Shown piece by piece: positions 1-6,111 of a stretch of 8,213 nt of DNA; position 1 is the stretch's first letter; each line of letters begins with the position of its first letter. The position numbers were made by a program, and so were the translations under genes. Source of the stretch: Kiritimatiellia bacterium (lineage in GTDB: Bacteria; Verrucomicrobiota; Kiritimatiellia; RFP12; UBA1067). The stretch lies in assembly GCA_028707675.1 (NCBI GenBank), contig JAQWAM010000038.1, positions 1-8,213 on the forward strand. Direction: 5' to 3'. The notes beneath the pieces are model-generated. The model was given only the letters and a program-made list of their open reading frames with translations, ran no database searches and was not told the origin of the DNA.

Positions 1-426
1 CACCGGAGGATAAGTCATCTGAAGATGGTTCGCGCCCTTCGGTCCGAGGGGAAAATCCACGAGTTCGAAAAGGACGTAGTCAGCGGCTTCCGTGACTTTG
101 ATCTTCGCCTCGTAGGAGATGAGTTCAAAGCCGATAATAAGGAAATCGCCTTCACGACGCACGCGATCAGCGCGATATTCAGTGCGTTTGTTCGCGAAGA
201 TGAGCTTCACCTCGTTGTTGAACGGACGATTCTGGACGACCGCAAAGGCCCTGAGATCCTCCTTCAAGTCAAGCAGTTCCTCGCCCGTCGTCTTAAGGGA
301 GAGCGATTTCGCCTTTGCGTCATCCCCAATGACGAGGCGGAAACGTGAGTTTTCAATCGTGACGTCGGCAGAAGCGCCGACAGCGGCAAACGCCGCCGCG
401 AAGAGAACGCTGTATAATTTATTCAT
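1..426 (-). CDS. Exported beta-rich protein of unknown function, 3' end cut by window edge
   Basis: Reading the minus strand from the ATG at 426 gives 142 open codons to the window edge with no stop, so this is the N-terminal part of a longer protein. Residues 1-20 (MNKLYSVLFAAAFAAVGASA) form a Sec signal peptide: Lys3, an Ala/Val/Phe-rich core and an A-S-A signal peptidase I site before Asp21. The mature part alternates short hydrophobic and charged stretches (VTIENSRFRLVIGD, DFLIIGFELISYEAKIKV, YVLFELVDFPLG), as in a beta-sandwich. Such N-terminal domains are common in secreted glycoside-hydrolase-like proteins, but I recognise no specific family or catalytic residue. The start follows the stop of the DUF4432 gene by two bases, and an AGGA lies 11 bases upstream inside that gene, so it is the last visible gene of the operon. 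Expression is certain only as an inference from the signal peptide, ribosome site and context. Confidence 0.8.
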   Translation of the reverse strand, partial: MNKLYSVLFAAAFAAVGASADVTIENSRFRLVIGDDAKAKSLSLKTTGEELLDLKEDLRAFAVVQNRPFNNEVKLIFANKRTEYRADRVRREGDFLIIGFELISYEAKIKVTEAADYVLFELVDFPLGPKGANHLQMTYPPV

Positions 427-428
427 AA

Positions 429-1460
429 TCAGAGGATTCCTGTTTCGATGTGGAAGGAGGCAGACTTGCCCGGGGCGAGATAACGCTGCTGCTTGTGCGT
501 CTGACAGAAGATGCGCCCCTTGTGCTCGCAGGTTGCCGGGAGGCACATGCCCATCGCATCCTCGTCCTTCGTGCGAGCAATCCAGCGTGTCGCGTAGGGA
601 AGTTCTTTCGGACGGTAACGGACAAATACGCCGCCGCCCTTAGGATTGACCTGCTTCACGAACGCCCAGCCGTTTTTGTCGGCCTTGTGGAAGTAGCAGT
701 TAACAATCTCAGGCTTGTAGGACTCGCCCTTCGCGCCGATGATCGACTGCGCTTTGTAGTTATCCTCCAACACGGCCAGCCACTTATTCGTCGCGTCCGC
801 CCACGGCTTGTAGTAGTCGGCCGGCACCTCGTGGTTGATGATCGGCTTTTTCGCCAGCGGCGACTCGACGATCTTTGCCCCGTTGACGGGGCGATGGTTG
901 ACGTGACAGAGGTAGTAGTACTCGAGCGGCAAGTCCTTTATATTCGTCACCGCGGCGATGATGTCGATCTTTGCCGCACCCTTGCGGAGGATGACCCGGG
1001 GCTCGAACACGTAATTATAGGTGAAGCACATGTCGTAATATGCCTTGCCGCCGACCGCCACGTACTCGCCGAGCTTGTCCTTGCCGAATTCGAGATACGC
1101 CTCTTTGTAGCTAATGATCGGCAGCTCAGCGTGGCCGACATGCGTGTCATCTGCGGTCGGATTGCCCATCGCCGTGAGTCCGCAGTGCATCATGAAACAG
1201 CCGTACGACTCGTTGAAGCACTTAATGCACTGCTTGGGTTCCGCATACATCGATTTCATGGCGAGCTCGCGCCCGTCGAAGTCGCAACGCCAGATCATCT
1301 GCCCCATGAACGGCAGGATCGTGAATGATCCGCGCGAGTTGGACACCTGGAGCGCATCGACACCGGTCGAGTAGCGGAAAGTCTCGGCTTTAAACTCCCC
1401 GCTCTCGGCAAACAAACGCTTCACGTCAGAAAAAAACTCGTTACGAAGGTTAATTTTCAT
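429..1460 (-). CDS. DUF4432 family aldose 1-epimerase-like protein
   Basis: A 343-residue protein of the DUF4432 family, which has the galactose-mutarotase/aldose-1-epimerase beta-supersandwich fold. Family signatures in order: LPFMGQMIWRCDFDGREL (49-66), where family members have the conserved opening strand; HCGLTAMGNPTADD (92-105); HAELP (110-114, usually HGELP); the strand motif YLCHVNHRPVNGA (183-195); and near the end an ELPYATRW segment (286-293) followed by a Glu at 312 in CEH. His92, His110, His186 and Glu312 are the candidate sugar-site residues by analogy with mutarotases; this assignment is an inference. There is no signal peptide, so it should act in the cytoplasm, probably interconverting anomers or epimers of a sugar-like compound taken up by the cell. 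Length is normal for the family. It starts 10 bases after the creatininase-family gene and is surely co-transcribed with it; the ribosome site is weak (AGTGAG inside the upstream gene), suggesting coupled translation. The natural substrate is unknown. Confidence 0.85.
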   Translation of the reverse strand: MKINLRNEFFSDVKRLFAESGEFKAETFRYSTGVDALQVSNSRGSFTILPFMGQMIWRCDFDGRELAMKSMYAEPKQCIKCFNESYGCFMMHCGLTAMGNPTADDTHVGHAELPIISYKEAYLEFGKDKLGEYVAVGGKAYYDMCFTYNYVFEPRVILRKGAAKIDIIAAVTNIKDLPLEYYYLCHVNHRPVNGAKIVESPLAKKPIINHEVPADYYKPWADATNKWLAVLEDNYKAQSIIGAKGESYKPEIVNCYFHKADKNGWAFVKQVNPKGGGVFVRYRPKELPYATRWIARTKDEDAMGMCLPATCEHKGRIFCQTHKQQRYLAPGKSASFHIETGIL

Positions 1461-1470
1461 TTTTAGATAC

Positions 1471-2211
1471 TCACTTGAAGATACGGCGGAAGTGATCCAG
1501 TATCATCTCAACGCCATTGTCGCCGGTCTCCTTCGATGCCTTGAGGGCGGATTGCGCGTACCAAGCGGCCTTGTCGAACTCGTCCATGTTGACAGTATCG
1601 GGACATAGAGACATCATCAGCGAGGTCTCGCCTTCTCCGGCGTGGTCAAACGGATACCCAGCCAGCACTTTCGCGTCCATGAGCGCATGGTTCTGGATCC
1701 ATATAAACGGATTCGCATCGAGGTTCGTGTGATCCGTGTAGTACGACGCGCTCGATGGATCACCCCACCAGCCTTCGCCCTTTTTCTCTTCGAGGAACTC
1801 CATGATTACCTGACGCGATGCGAGGCGGAACGCGAGATCCGTAGGCATGCCGGCGTTGAAGTCTTCAGACTGATGATGGATGAACGTGTGGATGTTACGG
1901 AATCCGACATCAAGCAGTCCGCGGAAAATCTGTCGCGCGATCGGCACCAACGCCTGTGAATCGACCGGAATCGAGCCGCGGCCTTCGCACGGCGCGACGG
2001 CCCGCGATGACGCTCCCCAGTAAAAACTGGGGAGGATCACGACTTCAGCATTCTTCTCGTACTCGTAGAGCGCACGTTCGACAGCGAGCGTGTCCATGCC
2101 GACAGGCAGATGTTCGGCGTGGTATTCGAGAACCCCCAAAGGCAGCACCACCGGTGTGCGCTTCTTGATCGCTTCCCTAATTTGCGAAGGACGCATCAGT
2201 TCATAACGCAT
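1471..2211 (-). CDS. Creatininase-family amidohydrolase
   Basis: A 246-residue cytoplasmic protein of the creatininase (creatinine amidohydrolase) family, whose members use a two-metal site to open cyclic amides or hydrolyse amide-like bonds. The N-terminal signature LPLGVLEYHAEHLPVGMD (23-40) supplies Glu29, His31 and the bridging Asp40. The C-terminal signature HAGEGETS (190-197) supplies His190 and Glu195, matching the family HAGxxETS motif. The middle signature, usually NGHxxN, here reads IHHQSEDFN (111-119); His112 or His113 probably serves as the metal ligand and Glu116 may be a second one. Length is close to the usual 240-260. The ATG at 2211 is preceded by a good AGGAG (2221-2225) nine bases away, which fixes the start. 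It follows the M24 creatinase-like gene by 35 bases in the same operon. The family also includes mycofactocin MftE and formamidopyrimidine deformylases, so creatinine itself is only one possible substrate. Confidence 0.88.
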   Translation of the reverse strand: MRYELMRPSQIREAIKKRTPVVLPLGVLEYHAEHLPVGMDTLAVERALYEYEKNAEVVILPSFYWGASSRAVAPCEGRGSIPVDSQALVPIARQIFRGLLDVGFRNIHTFIHHQSEDFNAGMPTDLAFRLASRQVIMEFLEEKKGEGWWGDPSSASYYTDHTNLDANPFIWIQNHALMDAKVLAGYPFDHAGEGETSLMMSLCPDTVNMDEFDKAAWYAQSALKASKETGDNGVEMILDHFRRIFK

Positions 2212-2224
2212 ATTCTTAATCTCC

Positions 2225-2234
2225 TAAACGTTTA
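2225..2234. promoter_or_regulatory. TAAACGTTTA palindrome, possible LacI-type half-operator or chance
   Basis: A perfect 10-base palindrome in the 35-base gap between the M24 gene and the creatininase-family gene, touching the AGGAG ribosome site of the latter. The AAACGTTT core resembles the centre of LacI-family operators such as PurR and CcpA sites. It is short, AT-rich and inside an operon, so chance is quite possible. Confidence 0.2.
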
Positions 2235-2246
2235 AGCTTCAAAACT

Positions 2247-3425
2247 TCAGTTGCACACCTCGATCGGCCCGTCGGTACCTATTTGGTCGGGTGCGAGGTT
2301 GACGCAGCCGTCCTTCGTGATCGCGACAGGCTTCTCCCAGCGGAGACCGAACGTCGGCGAGGTCACGAACGTGTCGATTTGGAACGTCATGTTCGGCTGG
2401 AGCTCGTAGTCGGAGCTTGTCTCCATCCAGGGCGCCTCGACCTCGATGAGACCGGTGCCGTGGCAGGGCCCGTAGAAGTAGTTGGCGCGCCTGCCGTTTT
2501 TCTCGTAGAACTTTATAAAGTCCTTGGCGACCTGCGACGCGAGGGCGCCGGGCTTCAAATTCTCCTCGGTCCAGTAGTGGGCTTCTAGACCGAACTGCAC
2601 CAACTCGCGTTTTTCAGGCGTCAGCTTGCCGCAGCAGACCGGAAGGCCTATCGATGGCGAGTAGCCGCAGATTTTCGCGGAGAGGTTGAGCTGCACGATG
2701 TCGCCTTCCTCAATCACTTTATAACTCGAGCGGGAAATAGCGTGACGCGTCGACTTCTCGGAGAAGCAGTACATCGGCAGCCCTTCGTACTCGGCGCCGT
2801 TCTCGTATATGCATTTTTGGGCTACACCGACGAGTTGGAGCTCGGTCTTTCCGGGTCGGAGTTCCTTCATCACAGCCTTGGTAGCGAGATCCGTGATGCG
2901 GGTGGCCTCGCGGATACAGGCGATTTCGTTGTCGGACTTGATGCGGCGCAGGGCGAGCATGATGTCATCCGCCCAGACGATATCAGCCTTCGGATAGCAC
3001 TCTCGAATGCCGTCGAACTGGACGACGTTCGTGTTTAGCTTGGCGGCGACGCCGATCTTGATGTTGTCGCCGGTTACGCCGAGCTTCTTGAAGACATCTT
3101 GGAAGGACTCGCTCTTCAGTTCAGGATACGCGGGGTTCGCGCTCTCGCGGTACTGGTAGACGACACAGATGCGGTCCATCCAACTGAAGTCATCAGCAAA
3201 AATCTGCGATTCGGGGCCGACCATGAGCGCAGCTTCGCCGTTCGCGGCAATCGCGACGCCGACGCGTTCGAATACTGGCCAGAAATTCGAGAAGTAGCGC
3301 GTGTCAGCGTAGTCCGCTTCGGAGCCGTTGACGACGAGAACGTCAAGGCCCTTGGACTGGACGAGTTTCGCCGCGTTAGCAACACGCTGTTTAAATTCTT
3401 CGACTGGAATCGTTATTCGTGCCAT
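2247..3425 (-). CDS. M24-family creatinase-like hydrolase, metal ligands largely lost
   Basis: A 392-residue protein with the two-domain creatinase/prolidase architecture: an N-terminal creatinase domain (about 8-155, with VLVVNGSEADYADTRYFSNF at 29-48) and a C-terminal pita-bread M24 domain (about 165-388). True M24 metallopeptidases bind two metals through Asp, Asp, His, Glu, Glu. Here the corresponding positions are Asn247 (in QLNLSAK), Ser258 (11 residues later, as expected), His322 (in CHGTG), Asp351 (in QIDTF) and Glu364 (in LRWEKP). Two aspartates are gone and one Glu is Asp, so a dinuclear site is unlikely. His228 (STRHAIS), at the position of the catalytic His of the fold, is kept. 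Creatinase and ectoine hydrolase are family members that work on C-N bonds without the peptidase role, so this is probably a small-molecule amidino- or amide hydrolase rather than an aminopeptidase. No signal peptide. Start supported by AGGA (3435-3438) nine bases upstream. First gene of the operon. Confidence 0.88.
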   Translation of the reverse strand: MARITIPVEEFKQRVANAAKLVQSKGLDVLVVNGSEADYADTRYFSNFWPVFERVGVAIAANGEAALMVGPESQIFADDFSWMDRICVVYQYRESANPAYPELKSESFQDVFKKLGVTGDNIKIGVAAKLNTNVVQFDGIRECYPKADIVWADDIMLALRRIKSDNEIACIREATRITDLATKAVMKELRPGKTELQLVGVAQKCIYENGAEYEGLPMYCFSEKSTRHAISRSSYKVIEEGDIVQLNLSAKICGYSPSIGLPVCCGKLTPEKRELVQFGLEAHYWTEENLKPGALASQVAKDFIKFYEKNGRRANYFYGPCHGTGLIEVEAPWMETSSDYELQPNMTFQIDTFVTSPTFGLRWEKPVAITKDGCVNLAPDQIGTDGPIEVCN

Positions 3426-3450
3426 GGTGTGATTTCCTTTCTTCCGCCAG

Positions 3451-3479
3451 CCAACAGCCAGTGCGCCACTGGCTGTTGG
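3451..3479. repeat. Perfect inverted repeat, 13-base arms, 3-base loop
   Basis: CCAACAGCCAGTG at 3451-3463 is followed by CGC and then by its exact reverse complement at 3467-3479. The element lies 26 bases upstream of the M24 start codon and just before its ribosome site, so in the leftward transcript it would form a GC-rich hairpin at the 5' end of the operon mRNA. There is no T-run on either side, so it does not look like an intrinsic terminator. It could stabilise the mRNA, hold the ribosome site single-stranded, or as DNA be a dimeric regulator operator. Confidence 0.85.
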
Positions 3480-3497
3480 TATAGATAGCGCGCGTTT

Positions 3498-3503
3498 CTT
3501 ATA
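3498..3503 (-). promoter_or_regulatory. -10-like box for the leftward operon
   Basis: On the minus strand this reads TATAAG, five of six matches to TATAAT. A start about 7 bases further on would place the inverted repeat within roughly the first 15-45 bases of the mRNA. I see no convincing -35 box at 16-18 bases, so the call is weak. Confidence 0.25.
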
Positions 3504-3594
3504 AGTGATGAACTGCGCTTATTTTGGCATACAGACATGATCTAGGCAAGAGGGAAAGGGTGATCTTTGATCTTTACGCGCGGATTTTTGAGAG

Positions 3595-3624
3595 TTGACT
3601 CTTTTCGTTCCATCACGGCATAAT
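3595..3624 (+). promoter_or_regulatory. Sigma70-like promoter candidate for the FAD oxidoreductase gene
   Basis: TTGACT (3595-3600) and CATAAT (3619-3624), each five of six matches to consensus, are separated by 18 bases. This would start transcription near 3631 and leave a 5' untranslated region of about 170 bases before the coding start. The leader length is on the long side, so another promoter nearer the gene is possible. Confidence 0.4.
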
Positions 3625-3797
3625 AAACAACACCTATAGTAACGTTGCTTTATGGATCCCGTCTATGTGATGTTAGTGAACACGCGCATAGGAGCATGGT
3701 GTGAATAAGAGGGAGGTTTTGAGGACCACTATCTTGATTTGCCGGGAGTTCCTTCTTGGTTTTTTAATTGAGGTAAAATACTGGCGGTGAGGAAAGG

Positions 3798-5957
3798 ATG
3801 ACTGAAATGAAAAGAATGCGATTGACGGGGATGTTTGCGGTTCTGGTGTTTGCTGTTGCCGCCAAGGCATCTGCCGCGAGGGTGGACGTGCATCCGCAGG
3901 CGTTCGATGCCGGCGGGTGGAAGCTCGACGTGCAGTTCATGGATATTATGGGTTCACCGTACTTGTTGGCGCACGGTTGCGGCATCCGCGTCACAGATGC
4001 GAAGGCGGTGGCGGAATTGCCCGAGGCCGGAAAGTGGCGCGTGTGGGTGAGAAGCCGCAGATGGGCCGACGGGGCCGGAGCCTTCAAGGTGTCGGTGAAC
4101 GGTAGAACGCTTGACAAGACCTTCGGCGTTTCACAAGGCGAATGGGATTGGGAAGACGGATGTGTCATTGAGATTGGAGAAAGTGGCGGGCATGTTAAGG
4201 TCGCGGTGCGGCTCGAGGATCTCGACGGCTTCGACGGACGGTGCGCTGGCATTGTATTCGTCAAAGGCAGTCTGAAACCCGTAGGAGCGCTCAAGCTCGA
4301 CGAGGCGAATGTCGCTGAGACAATTGATGTCGATTTCGTGGTTGTCGGCGGTGGACTTCCCGGTTGTTGCGCGGCGGTTGCGGCGGCGCGGCGGGGGCTC
4401 AAGGTAGCGTTGGTTCAGGACCGCCCGGTACTCGGCGGTAACGCGTCTTCGGAGATCCGCGTATGGTCCGGCGGTGAGGCGAGGTATCCGCTCGTCAGGG
4501 AACTCAGGGGGTGGTTTATGAACCGCAATGTGAACATGTCGCTTTCAGACGCTCACCGGATGCGTAAGGTCGAGGATGAGCGGAATATCCGGCTTCATGT
4601 CTCGACCCGTGCATTCGGCGTTGAGAAGTCTGCGGACGGCGGACGTGTCACGGCGGTCAAGGCGCTGGACTGGAGACGAAACCGGGTGGTTCGCTTCCGC
4701 GCGCAGCTTTTCTGCGATGCGACCGGCGACGGCTGGATCGGCTACTGGGCGGGAGCGGACTGGAGGATGGGGCGCGAGGCGAAAAGCGAATACGACGAGC
4801 CGATGGCGCCGGAGAAGGCGGATGGCGACACGCTTGGCGCCTCCCTCATGTGGACAAGCGCGGAGGCGAACACGGACATGCCGTTTTTAGCGCCGTGGGC
4901 GGAGAAATGGGCACAAGGCGAGAAGGCCGTCGAGGGCGAATGGTTTTGGGAGTATGGCATCCACCACGACATGATTAGCGAGGGCGAATGGATCCGCGAC
5001 CGTATGCTGCTCGCGATTTACGGGGCGTTCTCGCTTGCGAAAAAGGATCCCAGTAATGCCAGGAGAGTTTTGGACTTTCTGCCGTTCGTGCTGGGCAAGC
5101 GTGAGTCGCGGCGCATTTTGGGTGACTGGGTGTATTCCGAAACCGACATTTCCGGCAAACGTGAGTTCGATGACGCCATCGCATCCGGCTCCTGGAGCGT
5201 CGACATCCACTACAGCGGACGCAAGGAAGGTGTGGACTTCATGTCGAAGAACGTCCACCCCATATACGGGAGGTACTGGATTCCCTACCGCACCATCTAT
5301 TCGCGGAATGTTCCGAATCTGTTCGTGGCCGGAAGGTGTTTCAGTTGTACTCACATCGGATTGGGAGGGCCGAGGGTGATGAATACGTTAGCGCAGCTCG
5401 GATGCGCCGCAGGCGAGGCGGCGACGCTATGCAAGCGTTACGGCATCGACCCGCGGGACGTTTATCGCGGCGGACACGTTCGCGAACTGCAACGGCAGCT
5501 TGGCGGCGATTTCCCCGGCAATCCCGATCCGTCCCGTGTCAGGTGGGAGTATGTCGATGACGAGGATGACGGCGTGGAATTTGAAGGTAAATGGAGGGCT
5601 GTATTCTGCTGCAACGGCGAGCAGTTCGGCGATAAGGTGCATAAGCCGCCGGAAGGCCCCGGTCGCGCGGTGTATCCGCTTCCGGTGCGGAATCGCGGAA
5701 CCTACCGCCTTTACGGACGGGTCAATTACGAGTGGAACGTGAAGGTGCCGTCTGCCACCGCGGTTGCGGTTGTTGCCGGAGACGTTCGTCACGAATTTTT
5801 CTGGAACCAGACGGTAAAGATGGGGGAATGGATTGCTCTCGGCGAATTCGACTTACACCCCGGCGCTCGGTTGGAAATCGATCTTTCGCGCTCCCGCGGC
5901 ACCGTCATCGCCGACGTATTCGCAATCGAGCCTGCCGTCGTTTCTCATGCGGAGTAA
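3798..5957 (+). CDS. Secreted FAD-dependent oxidoreductase with beta-sandwich end domains
   Basis: A protein of up to 719 residues. It begins with a Sec signal peptide ending in an A-S-A site at 24-26; there is no twin arginine. Residues about 30-157 form a beta-rich domain resembling a carbohydrate-binding jelly roll (GKWRVWVRSRRWADGAGAF, VSVNGR). The FAD_oxidored (PF12831-type) core follows: GGGLPG dinucleotide-binding loop at 184-189, VLGGNASSEIRVW (211-223), DATGDG (307-312), and the C-terminal FAD motif NLFVAGRCFSCTHIGLGG (507-524) with LGCAAGEAA after it. Residues about 592-712 form a second beta-sandwich of the golvesin/Xly carbohydrate-binding type (FEGKWRAVFCCNGEQFGDKV, GTYRLYGRV). 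It probably oxidises a sugar, cyclitol or glycoside outside the cytoplasm. GAGGAAAGG lies directly before ATG 3798; the ATG at 3807 (MKRMR) has better spacing to AAAGG (9 bases) and gives a more typical signal peptide, so the true start may be 3807. Substrate unknown. Confidence 0.9.
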   Translation: MTEMKRMRLTGMFAVLVFAVAAKASAARVDVHPQAFDAGGWKLDVQFMDIMGSPYLLAHGCGIRVTDAKAVAELPEAGKWRVWVRSRRWADGAGAFKVSVNGRTLDKTFGVSQGEWDWEDGCVIEIGESGGHVKVAVRLEDLDGFDGRCAGIVFVKGSLKPVGALKLDEANVAETIDVDFVVVGGGLPGCCAAVAAARRGLKVALVQDRPVLGGNASSEIRVWSGGEARYPLVRELRGWFMNRNVNMSLSDAHRMRKVEDERNIRLHVSTRAFGVEKSADGGRVTAVKALDWRRNRVVRFRAQLFCDATGDGWIGYWAGADWRMGREAKSEYDEPMAPEKADGDTLGASLMWTSAEANTDMPFLAPWAEKWAQGEKAVEGEWFWEYGIHHDMISEGEWIRDRMLLAIYGAFSLAKKDPSNARRVLDFLPFVLGKRESRRILGDWVYSETDISGKREFDDAIASGSWSVDIHYSGRKEGVDFMSKNVHPIYGRYWIPYRTIYSRNVPNLFVAGRCFSCTHIGLGGPRVMNTLAQLGCAAGEAATLCKRYGIDPRDVYRGGHVRELQRQLGGDFPGNPDPSRVRWEYVDDEDDGVEFEGKWRAVFCCNGEQFGDKVHKPPEGPGRAVYPLPVRNRGTYRLYGRVNYEWNVKVPSATAVAVVAGDVRHEFFWNQTVKMGEWIALGEFDLHPGARLEIDLSRSRGTVIADVFAIEPAVVSHAE

Positions 5958-5966
5958 TCAGCAATC

Positions 5967-5972
5967 AAGGAG
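5967..5972 (+). promoter_or_regulatory. AAGGAG ribosome-binding-like site in the gap before uvrB
   Basis: A full Shine-Dalgarno-like AAGGAG lies ten bases before ATG 5983, which opens a 42-codon frame out of register with uvrB. It is too far (65 bases) from the uvrB ATG to serve it directly. uvrB's own site is GGGAG at 6021-6025, 12 bases before its start. Confidence 0.35.
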
Positions 5973-5982
5973 TTGGAATCTA

Positions 5983-6111
5983 ATGCGGCGCACAAGGGCT
6001 TTACAGTTGCCGGCTAAGCTGGGAGAATACGGCGGCAATGAAGGCGTGTCCCGCAGAGTTCAGGTTGGTGTCGGAGTTCGATCCCACCGGCGACCAGCCG
6101 GCGGCGATTGA
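5983..6111 (+). CDS. Possible 42-residue upstream ORF overlapping uvrB start
   Basis: ATG 5983 follows a strong AAGGAG by ten bases and opens a 42-codon frame ending at TGA 6109-6111, inside uvrB codon 24. The peptide (starting MRRTRALQLPAKLGEYGG) is basic, has no recognisable domain or membrane segment, and its second half is simply uvrB read in another frame. If translated it could compete with uvrB initiation, since ribosomes would pass over the uvrB start. It may equally be a chance frame. Confidence 0.18.
   Translation: MRRTRALQLPAKLGEYGGNEGVSRRVQVGVGVRSHRRPAGGD

Larger units (their letters stand above)
3426..3797. other. Divergent intergenic control region
   Basis: A 372-base AT-richer gap between the leftward M24 gene and the rightward FAD oxidoreductase gene. 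It holds the M24 ribosome site, a perfect inverted repeat, a leftward -10-like box, a rightward sigma70-like promoter candidate and the oxidoreductase ribosome site. A tandem GATCTTT repeat sits near 3562-3575. An 18-codon open frame from ATG 3652 has no ribosome site and is not called. I see no tRNA, riboswitch or intrinsic terminator with a T-run. The gap is long enough to hold a shared regulator binding site. Confidence 0.7.

Noticed and set aside
450..1328. 292-codon open frame on the plus strand opposite the DUF4432 gene
   Set aside because: It mirrors the third-position GC bias of the minus-strand gene, has no family motif and no ribosome site, while the minus-strand frame shows clear DUF4432 signatures.
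3652..3708. 18-codon open frame that might be a leader peptide
   Set aside because: No ribosome site, no run of regulatory codons and no attenuator hairpin follows.
3764..4402. 212-codon minus-strand frame across the oxidoreductase start
   Set aside because: Low-complexity Ser/Pro/Thr-rich translation typical of an antisense shadow; it overlaps the signal peptide and FAD loop of a well-supported gene.
5955..6037. SOS (LexA) box or strong promoter before uvrB
   Set aside because: No recognisable LexA palindrome; TCTAAT at 5979-5984 resembles a -10 box but has no partner -35, so I could not support a promoter.
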